This document shows, one piece after another, positions 45,901 to 52,362 of a DNA stretch of 64,000 nucleotides. The stretch is from Porphyromonadaceae bacterium (lineage in GTDB: Bacteria; Bacteroidota; Bacteroidia; Bacteroidales; Porphyromonadaceae). Positions within the stretch are counted from its first letter, which is position 1. The number at the start of each line of letters is the position of its first letter. The stretch spans positions 1 to 64,000 of the forward strand of contig JAUMYQ010000006.1 in NCBI GenBank assembly GCA_030528555.1. Direction: 5' to 3'. The translations under genes and the position numbers were made by a program. A model generated the notes under the pieces. It searched no databases. It was not told the origin of the DNA and worked only from the letters and a program-made list of their open reading frames with translations.

Positions 45901-47266
45901 GGTGAGCTATACTTTTTGGAGCAGTGAATTTATCGAAAGTGAAGGGGCCTCTATTGCACAAGTGCTCTACATGCTCGGGGTAGAACCTATCCGTGATAGC
46001 TTCGGACGCGTATCGGATCTACGTCTCATCCCTGCCAACGAGCTCGGCAGACCTCGTATAGATGTCGTGATACAAACCTCGGGACAATTTCGAGACCTCG
46101 CAGCCTCTAGGCTAGCACTGATAACAGAGGCGATAGAGCTTGCGGCATCTGCCAAGGATGAGGAGGACAACTATGTTGCCGATGGTTCTCTGCATACTGA
46201 GAAACTACTTGTAGAGGCAGGCCTATCACCCAAAGAGGCACGACGACTCTCTTCTCGCCGCATCTTCGGTGGTATCAACGGCATGTACGGCACTGGTATA
46301 CAAGAGATGATAACTGCGGGGGATAAATGGGAAAGCGAGCAAGAGATTGCTGAGGTATACCTCAACAATATGGGGGCTTCGTATGCAACGATAGAAGAGT
46401 GGGGAGAGTTTAGCAAACCGCTCTTTCGTGCTGCCCTTGCCAATACTGATGTCGTCATACAACCTCGCCAAAGCAATACGTGGGGAGCCCTAAGCCTAGA
46501 CCATGTCTATGAGTTTATGGGAGGGCTTAACCTGAGTGTACGACAAGTTACAGGCAAAGATCCCGACGCTTTCTTTGCAGACTACCGCAACCGGAATAAC
46601 TTCAAGATGCAAGATCTCAAAGAAGCAATCGGGATCGAAAGTCGCTCTACTATTCTCAACCCCGAGTTCGTCAAGGAGATGCTCAAGGGCGGAGAATCGA
46701 GCTTGGGACGTTTGGTTGAGATAACAACCAATACCTATGGTTGGGATGTAGCCAAACCTGAGGTAATAGAGGAAGCTCTCTGGCGTGAGATTTATCAAAT
46801 TTATATTGAGGACAAACTAGGACTCGACATCCTTAAGGCCTATGAAAGGCTCAACCCCAAAGCGATGCAAGAGGTGACGGCTGTGATGCTTGAAACCATT
46901 CGCAAGGGTATGTGGCGTGCCACCGAGGCTGAGATACATAAGCTCGTAGCTACTCATGCCGAACTAACAGCCAAGTTTGGTGCCACGGGAGGAGGGATGA
47001 CCTCAAGCAACCTCAAGCTACAGGACTTCATCGCGCAACATTTATCCCCAGAGCAAGCCAAAGAATACCAAGCAAGACAGCAGGATATACGCGCAGTCTC
47101 TCAGACAGAGAGCAAAAACGGAGTGATCATGAGCAAGGAGCAGAAGACCCTACAAATGAAAACAGACGACAAGGGCTTCAACGGTATGCTCGTGGCCATT
47201 ACTACTGCAGTCCTTTTTGGAGGCTTAGTCTTAGTTTTACGGCGCAAGCGACAGAGCAAGAGATAG
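42938..47266 (+). CDS. hmuS: HmuS: CobN/Mg-chelatase-like haem dechelatase
   Basis: A 1442-residue CobN/BchH-family protein. HmuS-type members remove iron from haem in an anaerobic dechelation reaction. The N-terminus has a hydrophobic signal (SLSLLLLLLPMGGWW) and the C-terminus a transmembrane anchor (VAITTAVLFGGLVLVLRRKR, about 1415-1434), so it is a periplasmic, inner-membrane-anchored protein. The chelatase core is recognized by GTDHFAVVHGANMPPPYPYV, EADAIMHFGTHGSLEF and later GMYGTGIQEMITAGDKWESE. A poorly conserved linker (about 785-885, Lys/Pro/Ser/Thr-rich) separates the two halves. It is separated from HmuY-like 1 and HmuY 2 by ~100-bp gaps. Gene order (Y-S-Y-R-T-U-V) differs from the classic Y-R-S-T-U-V. 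Confidence 0.92.
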   Translation: MSKKRIAITSLSLLLLLLPMGGWWRWGSDTRIALVNFPGFQASGIALSNSSSHVRYDQLSKDDVERFEDYDCVLIFGMGLSWDEAQMAKVTDLTERGFPLQVVYATTPENNIMGLDSVQGARIVEYLDSGNKANYQNLALYIRKYVDRKKWFAPEPADKVEGAIDVFYHLDDRVAYHNKEEFDNYLKREGFYHQGAPNVLVIGGLTDPYSGSRENLDSLILHLHTSRLNVYPVSSFGKRLDFLKAVAPDIVVYLAHGRFQAGQGDKTVEYLKELNVPILAPVTIMQSREDWRKNPMGMVGGFMSQTIVMPELDGAVYPYAIFTQETNEDGYTVMKAMPDRLKTFTSIIHKFIALRKKSNAEKKLAIYFFKGPGQDMLAAQGLETTASLYNTLLHLKATGYNVEGLPNNLADFQRELARQGQIFKPYAVGQMQDFVDEVNPALISGEELSQWIQTSLSSELQDQLLHDYGDAPGEYMVVTKKQKPHLIVSRLRYGNVALLPQPMAGLGTDHFAVVHGANMPPPYPYVGAYLWAHHVFEADAIMHFGTHGSLEFTPQKQVALGNTDWGDQLVGDIPHFYYYTIGNIGESMMAKRRSYATTISYITPPFSRSGARGVYANLQTAIRLYYESNTPRDRDKHSLRVKRLAMDLGIHRELRMDSIVTKPYTEEDIERIDNFAEEIAAEKINGSLFITGEAYSPERLKTTVVAMSSDPIAYAKAKLDGLRDKRNYTQNKRTFHQKYLKPANALVERLLSGQKADDAIVLTYLGINANELERAQELIKQQTTSGVSSRIKDNKLPLAKSNKKISGGHPAWIPKIGSRPKPNKQDTKLEENKGAQVEATSQATPLRTSNPEDTTTLPGGKVSDIMTRHRASGRSTNEQLPSADEYAWAELVIEAKQAIQNIHRYQEALRLSPRAELDALVNALAGGYIAPSSGGDAVANPRAVPTGRNLYSISAEATPSERAWSKGMALARETLKEYQKRHGKYPTKVSYTFWSSEFIESEGASIAQVLYMLGVEPIRDSFGRVSDLRLIPANELGRPRIDVVIQTSGQFRDLAASRLALITEAIELAASAKDEEDNYVADGSLHTEKLLVEAGLSPKEARRLSSRRIFGGINGMYGTGIQEMITAGDKWESEQEIAEVYLNNMGASYATIEEWGEFSKPLFRAALANTDVVIQPRQSNTWGALSLDHVYEFMGGLNLSVRQVTGKDPDAFFADYRNRNNFKMQDLKEAIGIESRSTILNPEFVKEMLKGGESSLGRLVEITTNTYGWDVAKPEVIEEALWREIYQIYIEDKLGLDILKAYERLNPKAMQEVTAVMLETIRKGMWRATEAEIHKLVATHAELTAKFGATGGGMTSSNLKLQDFIAQHLSPEQAKEYQARQQDIRAVSQTESKNGVIMSKEQKTLQMKTDDKGFNGMLVAITTAVLFGGLVLVLRRKRQSKR

Positions 47267-47372
47267 GTCTTCGAGATCTTGAGCACGCAGTCTGACCCAT
47301 GCGCTCACACCACAGACAAAATTGATACGGATTTAGAAGAAAATATTGCATTTACACAAACATGTTAGTAGT

Positions 47373-48056
47373 ATGAAAAAGATTTTTTTGAGCCTATTCC
47401 TCGTACTAGGCAGCCTATTCTTGGCCTCTTGCGACAAGAGCAAGGATACACCTAAGATTTCTACACCAGAGGTTAGTATCGATGCCACTGATTTCAGCAA
47501 ATGGGTTTACTTCTCTCTTGAGCAGGGCAAAGTCGTAGAGGTAAGCGATCCTGAGAACAGCCTTGACTGGGATTTAGGCTTCCACTTTACTGATATTCGT
47601 ACCAACGGCGGAGCATCAGGTAGGGGCCAGGGAGCAGCGACCGAAACCACTCTATCCGAAGTAACAGATCGACTGAGTGACGTTCCGCCAACAGATAAAT
47701 TCAAGGTAGATACCAAGACATACATCATCACACAAACCCACAACGAGGAGGGCAAACACGAGATAAAACGTGCCGAGGCAGGTGTCAACCCCATCTTGAC
47801 AACGATACAGACTGAGCGACTAGACTCCGATGGCAAACCCATGCGTGGCCCCAACAATACGCCGATCTTTGACAAGACCCATCGTGGCGCTATTGACTTC
47901 TCTCACGGACCTGGAGGAGCGCAATTTAAACTATCCAACAAGGTCTATCTCGTACGCATGGCTCGAGGCAAGTTTGCCAAAATCAAGGTCATCGACTACC
48001 GGGATGCACATGACAAATCAGTTCACGTCAAGATGCAATACAGCGTGATCCCTTAG
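47373..48056 (+). CDS. hmuY: HmuY haem-binding lipoprotein with both His ligands
   Basis: A 227-residue lipoprotein (Cys20 in FLASC). Start taken at ATG 47373 (MKKIFLSLFLVLGS); an upstream TTG at 47346 only adds a polar stretch. It matches P. gingivalis HmuY across its length, including LDWDLGFHFTDIRTNGG and the end region FSHGPGGAQFKLSNKVYLVR. His129 (EEGKHEIK) and His178 (FSHGPGG) align with the reported ligands His134 and His166. It should be a true hemophore, taking haem and passing it to HmuR. A large hairpin follows before hmuR. Confidence 0.93.
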   Translation: MKKIFLSLFLVLGSLFLASCDKSKDTPKISTPEVSIDATDFSKWVYFSLEQGKVVEVSDPENSLDWDLGFHFTDIRTNGGASGRGQGAATETTLSEVTDRLSDVPPTDKFKVDTKTYIITQTHNEEGKHEIKRAEAGVNPILTTIQTERLDSDGKPMRGPNNTPIFDKTHRGAIDFSHGPGGAQFKLSNKVYLVRMARGKFAKIKVIDYRDAHDKSVHVKMQYSVIP

Positions 48057-48064
48057 TCTCATAC

Positions 48065-48126
48065 CTATAGCCCCAGCGAACCACGTAGGGTAATACTCTA
48101 TCTTTCCTTACTAGCTGGGGCTATAG
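48065..48126 (+). promoter_or_regulatory. Inverted repeat in the hmuY-hmuR spacer
   Basis: CTATAGCCCCAGC (48065-48077) and GCTGGGGCTATAG (48114-48126) are a perfect 13-bp stem with a 36-base loop, starting 9 bp after the hmuY stop. It may act as a leaky terminator or processing/stability element, which would make hmuY transcripts more abundant than hmuR. Confidence 0.6.
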
Positions 48127-48194
48127 TCAAATGATATAAATGTAGGCAAGAAGCCTCCCCGAGATAATTTCACCTATGAATTACTAATACTATT

Positions 48195-50126
48195 ATGTCT
48201 CTATACCGATCGCTATACATAGGCTTAGTTATCCTCTTGTCGTGCAATATCCAGACGATGATATCAGCTCAGGTAGTAGCAGACTCTGTGCGCAGTCTAG
48301 ACGAATGTGTCGTCACGAGCACAATGGCCCCTCGTACACTCAAGAGCATCCCCATCATGACTCAATTGATTACAAAACAAGACATCGCACGGCTCAACCC
48401 TCGGTCTGCCAACGACATTCTACAAATGGCGATACCAGGAATTGAAATCAATCAGCACGGAGCTCAAACAAGGTTGAGAGTACAAGGGATGTCAGGCGAG
48501 CATGTTCTATTCATGATTGACGGTGAGCCTATCAACTCCGAGGGCAATGGCTCAGTAGACCTCAATAGAATAGATATTGCCAATATAGAACGTATCGAAA
48601 TAGTACGTGGCTCAGCCTCGGCCATCTACGGATCAAATGCTATCGGTGGAGTCATCAACTTTATTACTCGTAAGGTGCATCAACCACTGATGGCTAGCCT
48701 TACAGCAGACTATGGTACTGAAGGCGCCTGGCGCACACACGCTCTTGTAGGCTTCACCCGAGGTGCTCTTTCCTCTCAAACTACCGCCAGCTACAACCAT
48801 CAGGAGGCATATAGCTTGCTTTCCGATACCGAAGACCCATTCTTGGTTCGCGGTAGCAATACATGGATACTGGGTGAGAGGCTTCGCTACCAGAGCCCCA
48901 ATCGTCAGTGGGAGCTCACCACGAACCTCTCTGGTAGCAGACGGACCCTCAATTGGGATGATAAAATCAAGTATCTCTACGATAGTCATGACCTCGGGGG
49001 ACGGATATCTTATGCTCCAGGTCCGAGGCACAGTACTTTCGTGAGCTACAATACCTCTGCCTACAAGCGCACCCAATACTTCTTCACAGCTCAGGACAAT
49101 CAGCACCTCAAGCTTTTTGATCTACATACTCACAGAGCTCGAGGGCAATATAACTTTGGCCAGGAGGGGCGCGATATCATACTACTCAACGCTGGCTTCG
49201 ATGCTGTATGGGAGCGAGTCGGTGGTGATCGTATACAGAGCGAGGGCAAGCACTTCGCCTCTCACACGGTGGCTTTATATAGTCAGGCCGAGTGGAGAGC
49301 TTTACCCTATTTGTCCGCATCACTGGGCTTCCGGCAAGATATGCACTCCAACTTTGGTCGGCACTTCTCCCCGCGCCTCACCTTACTATTCAAGCAAAAA
49401 CACTGGCGCATCAGACTAAGCTACTCCGAAGGCTTCCGCTCTCCCTCCACCAAGGAGCTCTATATGGATTGGGATCATCGTGGGATATTTCGTCTCAAAG
49501 GCAACCCTAGGCTTCGACCCGAGACTAGCCGTATGCTCAGCATCGCCCCAGAGATCCGTCTCTGCAAAGATATCAATCTGACGCTCCAGACCTCCTACAA
49601 TCGTATATACAACCGTATATACAACCAAGAGGAAGAGGGTGGTCTAGTACGTAGGTTCCGCAATGCCGAGGCAGACAGTGAGGTCTGGCAAGCACAGATG
49701 AGCCTGCGCTGGCAGATCAGCCCAGCCATTCGGCTCAATGCCGACTACGCCTACGTACGCGACCAGATATCGGTATATAGCAAAACCCAGGGACAACTCC
49801 CAGGCTCTACAGTGCGTCCTCACAGCATGAACTGCTCTATGACCTATAGCAAAGGTTGGAGGAGTTGGGTGTGGAATACCGATGCCTCTCTGCGCTGGGC
49901 CTCTGCCATCTCCACCGCTGTCTACAGCGAGGCTCTTGCAGACTACCACTTACAGCGGTATGATGCCTTCGGTATCTTGAGGGTAGGCACCTCTCTGACA
50001 TATAAGGGGAGCAAGGCAACCTTAGGAGTGGACAACATTCTTAACTATCAGCCCAATCAAGTAAATATATCTTCGTCTCTCTCTCCAGGAAGGACTCTAT
50101 TCGCCTCCCTAACTCTATCACTATAG
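48195..50126 (+). CDS. hmuR: HmuR TonB-dependent haem receptor
   Basis: A 643-residue outer-membrane receptor. Signal peptide (1-26, ending ISA), plug domain (about 38-160; VLFMIDGEPINSEGNGSVDL, IERIEIVRGSASAIYGSNAI) and a 22-strand barrel ending TLFASLTLSL. The conserved haem-receptor boxes appear as FRSP (SEGFRSPSTKELY, about 414) and NPRL (KGNPRLRPETS, about 436), and a plug histidine (INQHGAQ, His88) is where P. gingivalis has His95. It should import haem delivered by HmuY using TonB energy. It is followed 33 bp later by the hmuTUV-like inner-membrane genes. Confidence 0.93.
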   Translation: MSLYRSLYIGLVILLSCNIQTMISAQVVADSVRSLDECVVTSTMAPRTLKSIPIMTQLITKQDIARLNPRSANDILQMAIPGIEINQHGAQTRLRVQGMSGEHVLFMIDGEPINSEGNGSVDLNRIDIANIERIEIVRGSASAIYGSNAIGGVINFITRKVHQPLMASLTADYGTEGAWRTHALVGFTRGALSSQTTASYNHQEAYSLLSDTEDPFLVRGSNTWILGERLRYQSPNRQWELTTNLSGSRRTLNWDDKIKYLYDSHDLGGRISYAPGPRHSTFVSYNTSAYKRTQYFFTAQDNQHLKLFDLHTHRARGQYNFGQEGRDIILLNAGFDAVWERVGGDRIQSEGKHFASHTVALYSQAEWRALPYLSASLGFRQDMHSNFGRHFSPRLTLLFKQKHWRIRLSYSEGFRSPSTKELYMDWDHRGIFRLKGNPRLRPETSRMLSIAPEIRLCKDINLTLQTSYNRIYNRIYNQEEEGGLVRRFRNAEADSEVWQAQMSLRWQISPAIRLNADYAYVRDQISVYSKTQGQLPGSTVRPHSMNCSMTYSKGWRSWVWNTDASLRWASAISTAVYSEALADYHLQRYDAFGILRVGTSLTYKGSKATLGVDNILNYQPNQVNISSSLSPGRTLFASLTLSL

Positions 50127-50159
50127 GGCCACACGGAGAGATACCAATGAGCCAATAAG

Positions 50160-50861
50160 ATGGAACTAATCTTACAACTGCTGATGCTACTAGTGTGCTG
50201 GGTATCGTGCCTCAAGCTCAGCCATACACCACGCTGGTTTATAGGGCTCTATGCTATCGTCCTAGGACTGTTTGTCTATATGAGCTCAGATCTTGCCAGC
50301 AGTCAAACCCGAGACAGCATTGCCAGCTACATCGAGCAGTATAGCCTGAGAGAGTACATTACGATACTTGTCACGATCGAGGCTATAATCCTGGTCACCT
50401 TTGCCTTTTGGCGAACTCATACCTCAAGCTCAGCCACACCACGCCCAAAGTGCCAAGAGCAAGTCATACTGATTGCCCTAAGGTTCTATCCACCTATCCT
50501 GACGCTCCCTACCCTACTCTATCTACACACAACGCTACTGTTCAACTGGACTGGAGTAGACTTTGAGCTCTTATCTCTTGGTTTGGCTTTTGCTACGACA
50601 CTATTTTTCGCCCTCGTCCCCTCATTCATCGGCTACCTTCTACCCGAGAGAGAGATACGCCTAGAGTTACTCTGCTTGAGTTCGTTCTTTATCTTTCTGC
50701 TCGGACTCATTACTACCGTAGACAATCATCTCGTCTACGAAGCTCCTGAGTATGACTTTCCCCTCAAGGGCTTCTTGCTAGCCTTGGGGCTCGGTTCGGC
50801 TTGCTTCATCCTAGGATACTTCGTACCTCTAGGCAAACGCTTAATCAATAAAAACAAATGA
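50160..50861 (+). CDS. HmuT-like multi-pass inner-membrane protein
   Basis: A 233-residue protein with six or seven hydrophobic helices and an Arg/Lys-rich end. It sits where hmuT is found in Porphyromonas, between hmuR and the ExbB-like gene. It overlaps the following gene by 4 bp (ATGA), so they are translationally coupled. I recognize it by position rather than motif; function in haem transport is unproven. A conserved helical segment LPEREIRLELLCLSSFFIFL lies around residue 165. Confidence 0.7.
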   Translation: MELILQLLMLLVCWVSCLKLSHTPRWFIGLYAIVLGLFVYMSSDLASSQTRDSIASYIEQYSLREYITILVTIEAIILVTFAFWRTHTSSSATPRPKCQEQVILIALRFYPPILTLPTLLYLHTTLLFNWTGVDFELLSLGLAFATTLFFALVPSFIGYLLPEREIRLELLCLSSFFIFLLGLITTVDNHLVYEAPEYDFPLKGFLLALGLGSACFILGYFVPLGKRLINKNK

Positions 50862-51472
50862 ATACTATTACTCAAATGCTCTTCTGGGTATCCAATAGCC
50901 TATTGATACCCAACATCATCATCCTGCTCATACTATTCGTACGCGCCCTAATGCTGCTGGGGACATTCTACAATACTTTTGTCCTACGCAAGCGCAGCGC
51001 AAATATGCTCTCGGGCCTACAACATCTCTCTACGCCAGAGCTCAAGACCAGACGCTCCGACCTAAACGCTATAGACAATACCCTCATTGGGAGATATATT
51101 ATAGACCTTATGGACAACAGGAGCTTGAGCCAGACGTACGTAGACTATCAGCTTGCAGAGTTTGAGCTAGAGGCCGAAAAAGATTTGTCTACCAGCAAGC
51201 TCCTATCCAAGGTAGGCCCAGTCCTAGGGCTTATCGGCACACTCATCTCTATGGCACCAGCACTCACTGGGCTATCCGCGGGCGATATTGAGGGCATGGC
51301 CTACAACATGCAAATCGTCTTTGCCACGACCGTTGTTGGGCTAGTCATCAGCCTTGTCGGCTTGGTCACTCAACAATACAAACAGCGCTGGTATGCCCAA
51401 GAGCTAAATACTCTAGAGCTCGTATCGGCACAACTCCTCAAGTCTACAAACGATGACACGCAAAAAGCATAG
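50858..51472 (+). CDS. hmuU: HmuU: MotA/TolQ/ExbB-like proton channel
   Basis: A 204-residue membrane protein with a single helix near the N-terminus (about 18-35), a cytoplasmic loop and two C-terminal helices carrying the TolQ/ExbB signature (LLSKVGPVLGLIGTLISMAP, about 122-141; then MQIVFATTVVGLVISLVGLV). The proton-channel pair HmuU/HmuV would energize HmuR or HmuS locally instead of a shared TonB-ExbBD system. It is coupled to both neighbours by overlaps of 4 and 20 bp. Confidence 0.88.
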   Translation: MNTITQMLFWVSNSLLIPNIIILLILFVRALMLLGTFYNTFVLRKRSANMLSGLQHLSTPELKTRRSDLNAIDNTLIGRYIIDLMDNRSLSQTYVDYQLAEFELEAEKDLSTSKLLSKVGPVLGLIGTLISMAPALTGLSAGDIEGMAYNMQIVFATTVVGLVISLVGLVTQQYKQRWYAQELNTLELVSAQLLKSTNDDTQKA

Positions 51473-51794
51473 ACGTAACGGTCTACTCAGCCAGAGAGAG
51501 AGCTCCGATCCACTAAGCGTCATTGTCAATTTATTCGATGTCGCTATGGTCTTTGCCGTTGCCCTGATGGTAGCCATGGTCATGCACATGAATATGACGG
51601 AGTTCTTTGGTAAAGAAAACTTTTCCATTGTGAAAAACCCTGGAAAGGACGACATGGAGATTATCACCAAGGAAGGCAACAAAATCAACAAATACACTCC
51701 CAGTAAGGAGCAAACTCAACAGGGCAAAAAAGGTCGTAAGGTTGGTATCGCCTATGAGTTGGACAACGGAGAGATTATCTATGTCCCCGAGTAG
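51453..51794 (+). CDS. hmuV: HmuV: DUF2149 (ExbD-like) partner
   Basis: A 113-residue bitopic protein. Basic N-terminus (MTRKKHRRNGLLSQRESSDP), a membrane helix (residues about 31-50; FDVAMVFAVALMVAMVMHM) with Asp in the ExbD-like position, then a periplasmic tail with EEN-like GKDDMEIITKEG and a Tyr-rich C-terminus. DUF2149 proteins accompany ExbB-like HmuU. It overlaps hmuU by 20 bp and closes the cluster; a palindromic repeat follows at 51840, probably serving as terminator. Confidence 0.85.
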   Translation: MTRKKHRRNGLLSQRESSDPLSVIVNLFDVAMVFAVALMVAMVMHMNMTEFFGKENFSIVKNPGKDDMEIITKEGNKINKYTPSKEQTQQGKKGRKVGIAYELDNGEIIYVPE

Positions 51795-51839
51795 GACCAT
51801 CATCATCTCCGACACTCTTTTTTACCCTCCCGAACTGAC

Positions 51840-51930
51840 AAAAAAAACTTCCCGAACTTTTTGGAAAAAGTTCGGGAACTCCGAGAAAAAAGATCGGGAA
51901 CATTTTTTCGAATGTTCCCGATCTTTTTTT
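51840..51930 (-). repeat. Palindromic intergenic repeat, copy C (reverse orientation)
   Basis: Reverse-complement version of the 21938-22039 unit with several A/T changes (AACTTT for ATCTTT in one arm, GATCGG for GTTCGG in another). It starts 46 bp after the hmuV stop, so the haem cluster is flanked by copies B and C in opposite orientation. It could also serve as its terminator. Confidence 0.8.
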
Positions 51931-52293
51931 TCATCCCCTCAGAAAGCTATCCCAAAGATCACCAATCGTTCCCTTAGAGACTATAAATGAGGAGATAATC
52001 GAACTGTTAAACGCTAAGCATTCCCGAGGTATCGACGTTATTTAGCTTGCGACACTCCTCTCGATTTTTACCCGAATCAAGGTCCTACTATACACTCATG
52101 ACGATCATATTTCGGTTATCATAAATCTCGGTATCTAAGGCAAAGCGCACAAGGCTCTGTGGCAAGCTACACCACTCATCGTGTGCAGGTGCTCCGAGCG
52201 TGTCTGCACCTGGGTATACTGTGGTGCAAAAATCGAACAGCCTCGACCAAACGCCCCAATTTACTATAAATACATGCAGAGAAGGATGCCCCA
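51931..52293. other. Intergenic stretch after the haem cluster
   Basis: About 360 bp between the repeat and the nifJ terminator. The only frame of note (52088-52294 minus, 68 codons) shows no family features. Nothing else stands out. Confidence 0.5.
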
Positions 52294-52342
52294 ATAATCA
52301 GGGAGGGATGCCCCAACTATTGCGGCATCCCTCCCTGATTAT
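52294..52342 (-). terminator. Terminator of nifJ
   Basis: ATAATCAGGGAGGGATGCC (52294-52312) and GGCATCCCTCCCTGATTAT (52324-52342) make a 19-bp perfect stem with an 11-base loop, 20 bp beyond the nifJ stop. Confidence 0.85.
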
Positions 52343-52362
52343 ATAGCTATCTAGCTACCTAA

